Of a DNA stretch of 64,000 nt, positions 51,773-61,724 are shown piece by piece. The stretch is from Marixanthotalea marina (GTDB lineage Bacteria; Bacteroidota; Bacteroidia; Flavobacteriales; Flavobacteriaceae). The notes under the pieces were generated by a model, which made no database searches, had not been told where the DNA came from, and worked only from the letters and a program-made list of their open reading frames with translations. How positions within the stretch are numbered: the stretch's first letter is position 1; every line of letters begins with the position of its first letter. The stretch spans positions 434,001 to 498,000 of the forward strand of contig JAHLEH010000001.1 in assembly GCA_018883545.1 (NCBI GenBank), given 5' to 3'. A program made the position numbers and the translations under genes.

Positions 51773-52378
51773 TAACCAGTTATTTATAAGTATTAATTGC
51801 GGAATGGCACCAATAAAAAGCCCCAATAAAAGCTCTTTGTAATTATGGGCTTTTAAGTGAAGCCGCGATGTTGCCACAGCTCCGGTTATTATACTCATTA
51901 AAGCTAAAAGGCCATTAATGTTTATGCTAAAATGAATGCTAAGGACAATAAGAAACATGAATAGTCCGCAAACTGCAATCATATGGATACTGGCCTTAAC
52001 TTTCAACAAGGCCATTATTAAACAGCTTAGAGACGCTATTAAAATGCCCAAGAAGAAATAATAAAGTTCTGGAATTTGATCGGATGTTATTACGCGCTCT
52101 AAAACCATAATTAAAACAAAGCAATAAACCCCTAATGGAACGATACGTTCCTTTGTGCTTTCCAAATGTATTGAGTTTGCCTTTCCCAAAATCTTTAGAA
52201 TTAAAAAAAGTAGAACAGGAAGTATTATTGTTAATATTAAAAGGGGAATAAACTTATTGTATATAATGTCTTTTTGAACAAAATTTGGAGTTAGCTTATA
52301 ATAAAACCCTACTCCAATTAAAGGCATTATTAATGGGTGGAATATATATGAAATACTGGTTAAGACACGATCTATCAT
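51767..52378 (-). CDS. PAP2-like integral membrane protein (degenerate motif)
   Basis: A 203-residue protein with six hydrophobic helices. The ending SRLHLKAHNYKE fits motif 3 of PAP2 phosphatases (SR-x5-H-x3-D) but with Glu for Asp, and KASIHMI resembles motif 2 (in place of PSGH), while motif 1 (K-x6-RP) is only partly seen (TKERIVPLGV). It is probably a PAP2-superfamily membrane protein with weakened or altered catalytic residues. Its start overlaps the rpoN stop by 4 nt (ATGA), so it is coupled to rpoN. Confidence 0.6.
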   Translation of the reverse strand: MIDRVLTSISYIFHPLIMPLIGVGFYYKLTPNFVQKDIIYNKFIPLLILTIILPVLLFLILKILGKANSIHLESTKERIVPLGVYCFVLIMVLERVITSDQIPELYYFFLGILIASLSCLIMALLKVKASIHMIAVCGLFMFLIVLSIHFSININGLLALMSIITGAVATSRLHLKAHNYKELLLGLFIGAIPQLILINNWLL

Positions 52379-53838
52379 ATTTTTTTGCGTAAACGGGCTA
52401 CAGGTATATCGAGTTGTTCTCTGTATTTGGCAACGGTACGCCTAGCAATGGGGTAACCTTTCTCCTTTAATATAGATGCTAATGTTTCATCGGTTAAAGG
52501 TTTTCTTTTATCTTCTTCTTCAATAACCGTTTCAAGAATTTTTTTGATTTCTCTGGTGGACACATCCTCGCCTTGGTCATTTTTCATAGATTCTGAAAAG
52601 AAATCCTTAATCAATTTGGTGCCATAAGGTGTATCAACATATTTGCTATTGGCCACCCTAGAAACCGTGGAAACATCCATAGAAATTTCATCTGCAATAT
52701 CTTTTAGAATCATGGGCTTTAAATTGCGCTCGTCGCCTGTAAGGAAGTATTTCTCTTGATAATGCATTATGGCACTCATGGTAACAAAAAGTGTTTGTTG
52801 ACGTTGCTTAATGGCTTCTATAAACCATTTGGCAGCATCTAGTTTTTGTTTTATAAACAATACTGCATCTTTTTGTGATTTCGACTTGTCTTTGGATTCT
52901 TTATAGCCCTTAAGCATGTTGTTATATTCCCTAGACACATGAAGTTCAGGCGCATTTCTACCATTTAAAGTCAACTCCAATTCACCATCTATAATTTTTA
53001 TGGCAAAGTCGGGTACAACATGTTCTACAATTCTGTTGTTACCAGAGTAGGAACCTCCTGGTTTTGGATTTAAGTGTTCTATTTCACGTATGGCATCCCT
53101 TAACTGAATTTCTGTAATGTCGAACTTTTGAAGTAATTTTTCGTAGTGTTTTTTAGTGAATAGCTCAAAAGCATTATCTACAATATCTATGGCCAAATCG
53201 GTGTCAGGTGTTTTCTCTTTTCTATGAAGCTGAATGCTTAAACACTCTTGAAGATTGCGTGCTCCAACACCAGCAGGATCCAGTTGGTGAACAATTTTGA
53301 GAACATGCTTAATCTTATCTTCAGTAGTATAGACGTTTTGTGTGAAAGCCAAATCGTCCATAATGTCTGTTAAAGTTCTGCGTATATAACCGCTTTCATC
53401 GACGCTGCCCACCAAAAATTCAGCAATACTGTACTCTTCATCCGTTAATCTATAAGTGTTTAATTGGTTTATTAAGTGTTGTGTAAACGAAGTGCCAGCA
53501 GCATAAGGCATGGTTTTATCGTCGTCATCGCTGCTATAATTATTGGCTTGAGTTCGATAGTCGGGTATCTCATCGTCACTTAAGTATTCATCAACATTTA
53601 TTTCGTCATTTCCTATGGTTTCGCTATCATTAAAATCATCCCCTGAATTATCAAAATCACTATCAAATTCATCATTTTCATAATCATCTTTACCACCTTC
53701 CAACGCTGGGTTTTCTTCCAGTTCCTGTTTTATACGTTGTTCGAAAGCTTGTGTGGGCAACTGAATCAATTTCATTAATTGAATTTGCTGCGGCGACAGT
53801 TTCTGCGATAATTTGAATTGTAAATGTTGTTTAAGCAT
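52375..53838 (-). CDS. rpoN: RNA polymerase sigma-54 factor
   Basis: A 487-residue sigma-54. Region I is the Gln/Leu-rich N-terminus (LKQHLQFKLSQKLSPQQIQLMKLIQLP). Region II is very acidic (residues ~45-110, rich in Asp/Glu). Region III includes the core-binding part, a helix-turn-helix (ISMDVSTVSRVANSKYVDTP) and the C-terminal RpoN box ARRTVAKYR (465-473). Sigma-54 needs an AAA+ activator; none is in the window. It lies 79 nt after asnS, same direction. Confidence 0.97.
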   Translation of the reverse strand: MLKQHLQFKLSQKLSPQQIQLMKLIQLPTQAFEQRIKQELEENPALEGGKDDYENDEFDSDFDNSGDDFNDSETIGNDEINVDEYLSDDEIPDYRTQANNYSSDDDDKTMPYAAGTSFTQHLINQLNTYRLTDEEYSIAEFLVGSVDESGYIRRTLTDIMDDLAFTQNVYTTEDKIKHVLKIVHQLDPAGVGARNLQECLSIQLHRKEKTPDTDLAIDIVDNAFELFTKKHYEKLLQKFDITEIQLRDAIREIEHLNPKPGGSYSGNNRIVEHVVPDFAIKIIDGELELTLNGRNAPELHVSREYNNMLKGYKESKDKSKSQKDAVLFIKQKLDAAKWFIEAIKQRQQTLFVTMSAIMHYQEKYFLTGDERNLKPMILKDIADEISMDVSTVSRVANSKYVDTPYGTKLIKDFFSESMKNDQGEDVSTREIKKILETVIEEEDKRKPLTDETLASILKEKGYPIARRTVAKYREQLDIPVARLRKKI

Positions 53839-53917
53839 TTAAGTGATTTGGTTTGTTATAAATGTATAAAATTTCTATTTAGGTAAGGTTTTATATAGGT
53901 TTATTTATGATTAAGCA

Positions 53918-55351
53918 TTAAAATTCTGCATTTTGAGGTGTTCTTGGAAACGGAATAACATCCCTGATATTACTCATGCCCGTAGCAAACATAACCAAGC
54001 GCTCAAAACCCAATCCAAAGCCGGAATGCACAGCTGTACCATATTTGCGCAAATCTAAATACCACCATAAATCTTCTTCAGGAATGTTAATGGCTGCCAT
54101 TCTTTGTTTTAAAATGTCCAGACGTTCTTCGCGTTGGGCACCGCCAACAATTTCGCCAATGCCGGGAAATAAAATATCCATAGCTCTAACGGTTTTACCA
54201 TCTTCATTTAAACGCATGTAAAACGCTTTTATGTTTGCTGGATAATCATATAAAATAACCGGACATTTAAAGTGTTTTTCTACCAAAAAACGTTCGTGTT
54301 CACTTTGTAAATCGGCGCCCCATTCTTCGATAATATATTTAAATTTCTTTTTCTTGTTGGGTTTACTGTTCCTTAAAATATCAATGGCCTCTGTATAACT
54401 TAAACGTGTAAAGTTGTTTTCTGTTACAAAGTTTAATTTTTCTAAGAGACTCATCTCACTTCTTTCAGCCTGTGGTTTAGTTTTGTCCTCGTCCAATAAA
54501 CGCTGATTTAAAAACTCTAAATCTTCCCGATTGTTATCCAAAATGTATTTGATAACATACTTTAAAAAACTTTCGGCCAAATCCATATTGCCAGCCAAAT
54601 CCATAAAGGCTACTTCTGGCTCTATCATCCAAAACTCTGCCAAATGTCTGGATGTATTGGAGTTTTCGGCTCTAAAAGTAGGTCCGAAAGTATATACTTT
54701 GCCTAAAGACATGGCATAGGTTTCGGCCTCTAACTGGCCAGATACCGTTAAATTGGTCTCTTTTCCAAAGAAATCCTTAGAATAATCTACTTTGCCATTA
54801 TCGTCTTTAGGAAGGTGTTCATTATCTAAACTACTTACTCTAAACATTTCGCCAGCACCTTCGGCATCACTTCCGGTAATAATTGGTGTGTGCACATAAT
54901 AGAAACCGTTTTCATTAAAATATTTATGTATAGCGAATGACAATGCAGAACGCAAGCGCATTACGGCACTAAACGTGTTGGTTCTGGTGCGTAAATGTGC
55001 ATTTTCCCTTAAAAACTCAAACGAATGTTTTTTAGGTTGAATTGGGTATGTTTCAGGGTCGGAATCGCCCAATATTTCAATGAAAGAGACATTAATTTCT
55101 ACATTTTGTCCTTTTCCTAAACTTTCAACCAAGTCACCTTTTATATGTACTGCTGCTCCTGTGGTAATACGCTTTAAAATGGCTTCTTCAGTGTTCTCAA
55201 AATCTACTACACATTGAATATTATTGAGCGTAGAACCATCATTTAATGCAATAAACCTATTGGCCCTAAAGGTTCTAACCCAACCTTTTATTTCTACTTC
55301 TTGGGCAAAGTTATTTTGGGACAATAATTCTGAAACAGTATATAATTTCAT
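53918..55351 (-). CDS. asnS: Asparaginyl-tRNA synthetase
   Basis: A 477-residue class IIb synthetase charging tRNA-Asn. N-terminal OB-fold anticodon domain ([23 protein letters not shown]), then class II motifs: motif 1 ([14 protein letters not shown]), motif 2 ([25 protein letters not shown]) and motif 3 ([16 protein letters not shown]). The long insert ([18 protein letters not shown]) is typical for AsnRS. ATG 55351 is chosen, giving [10 protein letters not shown]; the longer frame starts in the spacer. Confidence 0.96.
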   Translation of the reverse strand: MKLYTVSELLSQNNFAQEVEIKGWVRTFRANRFIALNDGSTLNNIQCVVDFENTEEAILKRITTGAAVHIKGDLVESLGKGQNVEINVSFIEILGDSDPETYPIQPKKHSFEFLRENAHLRTRTNTFSAVMRLRSALSFAIHKYFNENGFYYVHTPIITGSDAEGAGEMFRVSSLDNEHLPKDDNGKVDYSKDFFGKETNLTVSGQLEAETYAMSLGKVYTFGPTFRAENSNTSRHLAEFWMIEPEVAFMDLAGNMDLAESFLKYVIKYILDNNREDLEFLNQRLLDEDKTKPQAERSEMSLLEKLNFVTENNFTRLSYTEAIDILRNSKPNKKKKFKYIIEEWGADLQSEHERFLVEKHFKCPVILYDYPANIKAFYMRLNEDGKTVRAMDILFPGIGEIVGGAQREERLDILKQRMAAINIPEEDLWWYLDLRKYGTAVHSGFGLGFERLVMFATGMSNIRDVIPFPRTPQNAEF

Positions 55352-55453
55352 ATATAAATGATTTAAAAGGTAAAGATAAAAAAATGCCATGTGGCTATCA
55401 ATTGCCAACAGGTTATTTCTTTAAAAGTTTACTGAAAATTTTATGAAAGCAGA

Positions 55454-57853
55454 TTAAATAATATCAGCCTCATCATCATCTTCTTCAGGGATAATGTTTA
55501 TGGCAGGCTCTCTAAGTACTTCCTTATTGGCAATGCTTCTTTCTAAAGACAATAGCAACGAAGGCAATAGTAATAAGTTAGATAACATAGCGAACAATAG
55601 GGTTACAGATACCAATGCGCCTAGCGCAACGGTACCTCCAAAATTGGAAATAGTAAATACCGAAAACCCAAAAAATAAGACTATAGAGGTATAAAACATA
55701 CTAACACCAGTTTCTTTTAAAGCCCGGTAAACAGAGGTTTTTATTTTCCAATTATGGGCTTGTAATTCTTGCCTGTATTTAGCCAAAAAGTGAATGGTGT
55801 CGTCAACTGAAATACCAAAAGCAATACTAAACACCAATATGGTTGATGGTTTAATTGGCACGCCCAAGTACCCCATTAAACCAGCTGTTACTAATAGTGG
55901 TAATAAGTTTGGAATAAGTGAAACAACTATCATCCTAAAGGAACGGAACATATAGGCCATAAACAGCGATATGAGTAAAATAGCCAGCGATAGTGAAACC
56001 ACAAGGTTATTTACCAAGTATTTGGTGCCTTTTTGAAATACCAAGGCTTTTCCAGTCATGGTAACATTGTAACGCTCTTTTGGGAATACTTTATCTACCT
56101 TGGCTTTGATATTTTCTTCAATACGTTCCATTTTATCGGTGCCAATATCCTTCATAAACGTTGTAATGCGAGCATACTGGCCGGTACTATCAACAAAACT
56201 TTTTAGCAAGTCCATATTAGACGTAGAGTTTTTTGCATACGATAAAATAAAGCTGCTTTCCTGAGATGTTGGTAATTGATAATATGCAGGATTGCCATTG
56301 TAAAAGGCTTGTTTGGAATATTTAACCAAACTTACAACCGATATTGGTCTGGATAGTTCAGGTGTTTCTTCAATCAATTCCTCCAGCTCGTTCATGCGCT
56401 TTAAAGTCGATAGTTTCATAACACCTTTTTTGCTCTTGGTGTCTATCATAAACTCTAAAGGCATAATGCCATTAAACTCACTTTCAAAAAAACGAATGTC
56501 CTCAAAAAATTCAGTCTTTTTAGGCATGTCTTCGATGAGGCTACCAGAAATCTTAATTTTATAAATACCAATAATACTGGCTGTTAGTAATATTACCGAT
56601 GTTGTGTAAATGGTAATACGCTTATGTTTAACCATGCGCTCAATCCAATTTACAAAGCCGCCAATCCAACGTTTGTTAAGATGCTCTAAATGGCGGTCTT
56701 TTGGGAACGGCAAGAACGAATATATAATTGGGATGATGAGCAAACAAAGCAGAAATATGGCAATAATACTTAAAGAAGCTACCGTACCAAATTCCTTTAA
56801 TAATTTACTTTCGGTAAAAATGAAGGTGGCAAAACCAGAGGCCGTCGTTAAGTTGGTCATTAGGGTAGCATTACCAATTTTGGTAATAACCCTTTGAAGT
56901 GACTTAACCTTATTGCCATGCAATTTTACTTCGTGTTGGTATTTGTTTATTAAAAAAATACAATTGGGAATGCCAATAACAATAATAAGTGGCGGAATAA
57001 GGGCAGTAAGTACTGTTATTTCGTAGTTTAAAAAACCAATAATTCCCAAAGTCCACATAACACCAACGCAAACAACACTTATAGAAATCAAGGTGGCTCT
57101 GAACGATCTGAAAAAGAAAAAGAAAATAAGTGATGTTACCAAAATGGCGGCCACTACAAACTTGCCAATTTCATCAATAATGTTTTGGGCATTAAGTGTT
57201 CTTACATAGGGCATACCAGATACACGAACATCTAGATTATTTTTGTTTTCAAAGCTCTCAATTTTAGGCATCAAGACATCTAAAACAAAATCTTTTCTTT
57301 CGGCCGTATTTACTATATCTTCTTTTAAATATATAGCAGAACGTACCGTCTTTGTTGTTTTGTTGAACAGAAAATTATCGTAAAAAGGGTATTTGTTGAA
57401 TAGTTCGTCTTCAAGTTTTTCAACCTGTTCTAAGGAAGTGATAGAGTCTTTAATAAAAGGCTCCAGGGTAAACTTATTATTTGAAGTGTCTTTTACAAGC
57501 TTTTGAAGCTCTTTTATGGATACAACCGATTCTACAGCGTCATAATTTTTAAAATCATCAGACAATGCATTCCATGCATTCAATTTTTCTGTAGTAAATA
57601 GGGTAGAATCTTTTACACCTATCACTATAAGATTACCTTCTTCACCAAAAGTTTTTAAAAAATCCTCGTAAGTCAGGTTAACAGGATGGTCGTCTGGTAA
57701 TAGATTGGCTTCGGTGTAGGTAAAACGCATGTTTTTCCATTGCGAACTAAAGAGTAAAGTCGCAATAATAATACCTATTAAAATGCCAATTTTATTTCTT
57801 AAAATAAGCCTTGCGGTAACTTCCCAGAAATTTTTTGTGAATAGCTTAAACAT
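55454..57853 (-). CDS. MMPL/RND-family membrane exporter
   Basis: A 799-residue protein with the RND pseudo-repeat: helix 1 (~17-36), a large extracytoplasmic loop, a five-helix block (~235-390), a second helix with loop (~425-625) and a final block (~630-780). The sterol-sensing-like segments (VTSLIFFFFFRSFRATLISI, VFSIAFGISVDDTIHFLAKY) carry the family's conserved Asp/Asp-Thr pattern. It is of the 'predicted exporter' class that may carry lipids or hopanoids; the substrate is unknown. TACCTTTG (57873-57880, minus) may be its own -7 element. The 102-nt gap to asnS makes co-transcription possible. Confidence 0.88.
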   Translation of the reverse strand: MFKLFTKNFWEVTARLILRNKIGILIGIIIATLLFSSQWKNMRFTYTEANLLPDDHPVNLTYEDFLKTFGEEGNLIVIGVKDSTLFTTEKLNAWNALSDDFKNYDAVESVVSIKELQKLVKDTSNNKFTLEPFIKDSITSLEQVEKLEDELFNKYPFYDNFLFNKTTKTVRSAIYLKEDIVNTAERKDFVLDVLMPKIESFENKNNLDVRVSGMPYVRTLNAQNIIDEIGKFVVAAILVTSLIFFFFFRSFRATLISISVVCVGVMWTLGIIGFLNYEITVLTALIPPLIIVIGIPNCIFLINKYQHEVKLHGNKVKSLQRVITKIGNATLMTNLTTASGFATFIFTESKLLKEFGTVASLSIIAIFLLCLLIIPIIYSFLPFPKDRHLEHLNKRWIGGFVNWIERMVKHKRITIYTTSVILLTASIIGIYKIKISGSLIEDMPKKTEFFEDIRFFESEFNGIMPLEFMIDTKSKKGVMKLSTLKRMNELEELIEETPELSRPISVVSLVKYSKQAFYNGNPAYYQLPTSQESSFILSYAKNSTSNMDLLKSFVDSTGQYARITTFMKDIGTDKMERIEENIKAKVDKVFPKERYNVTMTGKALVFQKGTKYLVNNLVVSLSLAILLISLFMAYMFRSFRMIVVSLIPNLLPLLVTAGLMGYLGVPIKPSTILVFSIAFGISVDDTIHFLAKYRQELQAHNWKIKTSVYRALKETGVSMFYTSIVLFFGFSVFTISNFGGTVALGALVSVTLLFAMLSNLLLLPSLLLSLERSIANKEVLREPAINIIPEEDDDEADII

Positions 57854-57872
57854 GCTTTAGGTAAAAGTTGCG

Positions 57873-57880
57873 CAAAGGTA
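57873..57880 (-). promoter_or_regulatory. Possible -7 element of the MMPL gene
   Basis: Minus-strand TACCTTTG(C) matches TAnnTTTG; it would give a leader of about 16 nt. No -33 box was seen. Confidence 0.4.
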
Positions 57881-57900
57881 GAAATATATAGTTAAAAGCC

Positions 57901-59172
57901 TTATAATGTAACGTTAAATGTGAATTTAACTGCAATATTATCATCAATGTTTGGTAAATGGTAAGCACCATACCGGTAGGCAAAACTTAAACCAAACCCA
58001 AAAAGCAGTTTGTTGATTTCAAGACCAGTTTCTGTATAACCTTTACTAAGGGAACCGAAGGTGATATTTTGATGCCTTTCTATATTGCCAATATCGCCTA
58101 TGGCAAAGCGATTAATCAACACCAACTGAGGCTTAAAGCGCGCAGAAATATTGAATGGTTTTAAGGTATGTTTTAACTGAAATGTTGCAAACCTATCTGA
58201 AAAAAACTCATTAAAAAACATAGTTTCAAAACTATTGTTGCCTGCCACCGAAAAACGCCTTAAAATTTTCTCCTTATTTATGTTATTGGGGTAGGTGTGG
58301 TACAAATGGGTTAATGGTACATTACCGCTTGCTATACCAGAAACCATAATAAGTTCAGAAAGTGCTTCATTTTTATGCTGAAGTTGATAAATGCTCTTAA
58401 ATTCCAATTTTGAAAAGTTGAAATCACTATTAAATACATCCTTAAAGCTTTTGGTATATTGGAAGGTGAATTTAGGATAGCCGATTTTGGTTTCTTCAAT
58501 TGTATTGTCGGTAACTTCAAAAAGGCTGAACGGACTCCATTGGATGGCAATTTTAGCCATACTCAAATTAAATGAGCTGTAACTTTCTCCGTTTAGTAGA
58601 AAGCTGTAATCATAAGTAGGGTTAATGTCATTTACAGAAAATTGAATTTCTCCAAGTAGTTTTGGACTTATTTCATGTTCTAAAGAAATAGATTTTGTAA
58701 TGATTTTATGGAATAAACTAATATTGAGTAATCGTGGCTCAAAAAATTGAAAAAAGCGCTTGTCGGTCAAAAAAGTAGAACTGCCGGTTTCCTCCAAATC
58801 ATCCTTATAAAAAATGTTTAGCCAAGTATTGTTTTTTTCGGATAATCGAGCCCCGCCACCAAAGCTGTATTTAAACCGATGATCCCTGAAACCATAAACA
58901 ACATAACCGTTAAGTCTATATTTTTCTGAAAAATTTTCGTTAGTAGTGCCACCAATACCTGTTCTTAAGGCTTCATATTGGTTGTATTTAACCAAGTACC
59001 TTAAATCGAAATTAAAGTATTTAGTAGGTAAATAGCCATTGCCTAAATGGTTAAGGAATTCATCTTTTTTAATTGAATCCTGTACTGTTTCAAGAGGGAT
59101 TTTAAAGCTGTCTTGCGATTGTGCTAAAATTGAAAACAGCACAAATAGAACTAACGTACAGAATTTAGGCAT
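57901..59172 (-). CDS. DUF5686-like outer-membrane barrel without the usual N-terminal domain
   Basis: About 423 residues with a Sec signal (~1-20, LAQSQ). The C-terminal ~350 residues resemble the barrel half of 'DUF5686 and carboxypeptidase regulatory-like' proteins (GSLSKGYTETGLEINKLLFGFGLSFAYRYGAYHLPN, ending NVTL), but the ~400-residue N-terminal carboxypeptidase-like part that I expect in that family is missing. The reading frame is intact with its own signal peptide, so this is a short form and not a broken gene. It sits 61 nt after frr and 47 nt before the MMPL gene. Function unknown. Confidence 0.65.
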   Translation of the reverse strand: MPKFCTLVLFVLFSILAQSQDSFKIPLETVQDSIKKDEFLNHLGNGYLPTKYFNFDLRYLVKYNQYEALRTGIGGTTNENFSEKYRLNGYVVYGFRDHRFKYSFGGGARLSEKNNTWLNIFYKDDLEETGSSTFLTDKRFFQFFEPRLLNISLFHKIITKSISLEHEISPKLLGEIQFSVNDINPTYDYSFLLNGESYSSFNLSMAKIAIQWSPFSLFEVTDNTIEETKIGYPKFTFQYTKSFKDVFNSDFNFSKLEFKSIYQLQHKNEALSELIMVSGIASGNVPLTHLYHTYPNNINKEKILRRFSVAGNNSFETMFFNEFFSDRFATFQLKHTLKPFNISARFKPQLVLINRFAIGDIGNIERHQNITFGSLSKGYTETGLEINKLLFGFGLSFAYRYGAYHLPNIDDNIAVKFTFNVTL

Positions 59173-59233
59173 TAATTTATGGTATAAACAGATTGTATAT
59201 AAAAGAAGCGACAAACAAATGTCGCTTCTAAAA

Positions 59234-59788
59234 TTATACGGTCATAATTTCCTTTTCCTTTAGTTCGAACATTTCGTCAATCTTCTTAACGTATTTATCT
59301 GTCATTTCTTGTATATCTATCTCTGCATTGTTTTTTACATCTTCAGAGACATCATCTACTTTTTTAATGTCGTTGTTGGCTTCTTTTCTAGCACTTCTTA
59401 TACCTATTTTAGCGTCTTCGGCCTCTGCTTTGGCTTGTTTGGCCAAATCACGTCTACGTTCTTCTGTTAAAGGGGGCACATTTATAATGATGGTTTCCCC
59501 GTTATTCATAGGGTTAAAACCTAGGTTTGCATATTGTATGCCTTTTTCTATTTCTTGAAGCATGCCTTTTTCCCAAGGCTGTACGGTTATAGTTCGACCA
59601 TCTGGGGTATTAACATTTGCAACCTGATTTAAAGGTGTTTGGTTGCCATAATACTCAACAAGTACACTTCCCAACATAGCTGGACTTGCTTTTCCAGCTC
59701 TAATGTTTACCAATTGCTTTTCTAAATGCTTAATAGCATTGTTCATAGCCTCTTTGGCAGTGTCCAATATAAATTCTATTTCCTCCAT
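59234..59788 (-). CDS. frr: Ribosome recycling factor
   Basis: A 184-residue tRNA-mimic that splits post-termination ribosomes with EF-G. Recognisable: IRAGKASPAMLGSVLVEYYGNQTPLNQVANV, TITVQPWEKGMLQEIEKGI, NMGFNP-like region (ANLGFNPMNNGETIIINVPPLTEERRRDLAKQAK) and a three-helix bundle. It lies 46 nt after pyrH, a usual order in bacteria. Confidence 0.97.
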   Translation of the reverse strand: MEEIEFILDTAKEAMNNAIKHLEKQLVNIRAGKASPAMLGSVLVEYYGNQTPLNQVANVNTPDGRTITVQPWEKGMLQEIEKGIQYANLGFNPMNNGETIIINVPPLTEERRRDLAKQAKAEAEDAKIGIRSARKEANNDIKKVDDVSEDVKNNAEIDIQEMTDKYVKKIDEMFELKEKEIMTV

Positions 59789-59834
59789 TTTTTAAAACTT
59801 TATAGTTAAAGGTACGGCAAAAATTAAGCCAAAT

Positions 59835-60542
59835 CTATATGTTTACCTCGGTACCGACTTTCTCTCCAGAAACCACTTTAAGCAGGTTTCCTTTTTTGTT
59901 CATGTCAAACACAATAATGGGTAAATTATTTTCTTGGCTAAGCGTAAAAGCTGTTGAGTCCATTACTTTAAGGCCTTTGCTCAAAACTTCATCAAACGAA
60001 ATAAAGTTGAATTTAACAGCATTGCTGTCTTTTTCAGGATCAGCATTGTAAATGCCGTCTACACGGGTGCCTTTTAAGATAACATCAGCCTCGATTTCAA
60101 TAGCTCTTAATACAGCAGCCGAATCTGTTGTGAAATATGGGTTTCCGGTACCTCCTCCAAAAATAACAACACGTCCTTTTTCGAGGTGGCGAATGGCCCT
60201 TCTTCTAATAAAAGGCTCTGCTACTTCGTTTATTTTAATGGCAGATTGCAATCTGGTTTGAATGCCCGCATTTTCAAGGGCACTTTGCAAGGCCAATCCG
60301 TTAATAACAGTAGCTAGCATACCCATGTGGTCGCCTTGTACGCGATCCATGCCTTTGCTTGCACCAGCAACACCTCTAAAAATATTGCCACCACCAATAA
60401 CAATGGCCACTTCTACACCTTTATCGGTTATTGTTTTTATATCTTGGGCATATTCAGCCAAACGTTCTGGATCTATACCATATTGGCGAGTTCCCATTAA
60501 GGCTTCGCCTGATAATTTGAGAAGAATTCTTTTGTACTTCAT
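59835..60542 (-). CDS. pyrH: Uridylate kinase
   Basis: A 235-residue hexameric UMP kinase of the amino-acid-kinase fold. Motifs: [66 protein letters not shown] and [17 protein letters not shown]. Length is typical. It has its own -7 element after the tsf terminator, and frr follows. Confidence 0.97.
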   Translation of the reverse strand: MKYKRILLKLSGEALMGTRQYGIDPERLAEYAQDIKTITDKGVEVAIVIGGGNIFRGVAGASKGMDRVQGDHMGMLATVINGLALQSALENAGIQTRLQSAIKINEVAEPFIRRRAIRHLEKGRVVIFGGGTGNPYFTTDSAAVLRAIEIEADVILKGTRVDGIYNADPEKDSNAVKFNFISFDEVLSKGLKVMDSTAFTLSQENNLPIIVFDMNKKGNLLKVVSGEKVGTEVNI

Positions 60543-60561
60543 CTTAAATTTTAAAGTTTAG

Positions 60562-60569
60562 CAAAGCTA
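60562..60569 (-). promoter_or_regulatory. -7 promoter element of pyrH-frr
   Basis: Minus-strand TAGCTTTGC matches TAnnTTTG(C), about 20 nt before the pyrH ATG. It lies after the tsf terminator. No good -33 box. Confidence 0.5.
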
Positions 60570-60611
60570 CATATTTTTTTTATTTTTTGAATTTATATGA
60601 AATGAATTGCA

Positions 60612-60642
60612 TAAAAAAAGCCGCTAGAGTTAGCGGCCTTTA
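60612..60642 (-). terminator. Terminator of the rplM-rpsI-rpsB-tsf operon
   Basis: Stem GCCGCTA (60620-60626)/TAGCGGC (60631-60637), 4-nt loop; the minus strand has a 7-nt U-run (60613-60619). Confidence 0.88.
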
Positions 60643-60661
60643 ATGATATATGTGTTGGATG

Positions 60662-61636
60662 TTACCCTACGGAAACACGTTTGAAATCTGTAATTTCAAC
60701 ATCGCCGTAAGAAGAAACATATTTAGCAACATTTATTTTTTCATCTTTAATGAAAGTTTGATCTAACAAACATTTTTCTTGATCTAACGTCGTGTTGTCA
60801 GAAATAAAGCGTTGCATTTTACCAGGTAAAATTTTATCCCAGATTTGTTCTGGTTTACCTTCAGCTTTCAATTCAGCTTTAGCAGCTTCTTCAGCCTCAG
60901 CTAAAACCTCAGGGGTTAATTGTGCCATTGAAATGTATTTAGGAACATTTTTCAATGTTTTTCCTAAGCGACCTAATTCGATATTGTCTTTTTCAATAAC
61001 AGCAATTCTAGCTTCTGTTTCTGCAGCAATAAATGCAGGATCAAAATCTTTATAAGAAAGGGTAGTTGCTCCCATAGAGGCAACTTGCATAGCTACGTCT
61101 TTAACTAAAGTTTCAGCATTGTCTACTTTTGCAGATAAACCTACCAAAGCAGCAATTTTGTTAATGTGTACGTAATAGCCAACATAAGGTGCTTCTAATT
61201 TTTCAAAAGCGGTAATGTCTAATTTTTCACCAATAACACCAGTTTGCTCAGTTAATTTATCAGCTACTGAGATACCTCCAAAATCGGCAGCCAAAAATTC
61301 CTCTTTAGTATTGTAGTTAAGAGCAAGTTCTGCCAAATCGTTAGCTAGTGCCACAAAGTTTTCGTTTTTACCAACAAAATCGGTTTCGCAACCCAAAACG
61401 ATGGCAACACCAGCAGTGTTATCTGCATTTACTTTTGCAACAGCTGCACCTTCAGATGACTCTCTGTCGGCTCTTTTTTCTGCTACTTTTTGTCCTTTTT
61501 TGCGTAATACTTCAATGGCTTTATCAAAGTCTCCTTCAGCTTCAACTAAAGCTTTCTTGCAGTCCATCATACCGGCTCCGGTAGCTTGTCTCAGTTTGTT
61601 AACTTCAGCTGCTGTTACTTTTACTGTAGTACTCAT
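60662..61636 (-). CDS. tsf: Elongation factor Ts
   Basis: A 324-residue guanine-nucleotide exchange factor for EF-Tu. The N-terminal UBA-like domain and signature are visible (VTAAEVNKLRQATGAGMMDCKKALVEAEGD, then DKAIEVLRKKGQ) and the core ETDFVGKNENFVALANDLAELAL. Length about 320 is usual in Flavobacteriia. It is last in the operon after rpsB (88-nt spacer). Confidence 0.97.
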   Translation of the reverse strand: MSTTVKVTAAEVNKLRQATGAGMMDCKKALVEAEGDFDKAIEVLRKKGQKVAEKRADRESSEGAAVAKVNADNTAGVAIVLGCETDFVGKNENFVALANDLAELALNYNTKEEFLAADFGGISVADKLTEQTGVIGEKLDITAFEKLEAPYVGYYVHINKIAALVGLSAKVDNAETLVKDVAMQVASMGATTLSYKDFDPAFIAAETEARIAVIEKDNIELGRLGKTLKNVPKYISMAQLTPEVLAEAEEAAKAELKAEGKPEQIWDKILPGKMQRFISDNTTLDQEKCLLDQTFIKDEKINVAKYVSSYGDVEITDFKRVSVG

Positions 61637-61654
61637 AGTATTTTAAATTTAAAA

Positions 61655-61699
61655 AAGTCGTTCAATCTATTTTCAACAAAGAAAAGAACTAAACGACTT
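61655..61699 (-). repeat. Inverted repeat in the rpsB-tsf spacer
   Basis: Arms AAGTCGTT (61655-61662) and AACGACTT (61692-61699) are perfect complements separated by 29 nt. On the minus strand, AAGTCGTTTAG matches 11 nt of the spacer hairpin downstream of sufT. Confidence 0.5.
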
Positions 61700-61724
61700 A
61701 ATTATGTTGTATTAATGTTATGTT

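Noticed and set aside
60262-60561. ORFs antisense to pyrH and tsf (also 60792-61055 and 61348-61646)
   Set aside because: They mirror highly conserved genes; low-complexity proteins.
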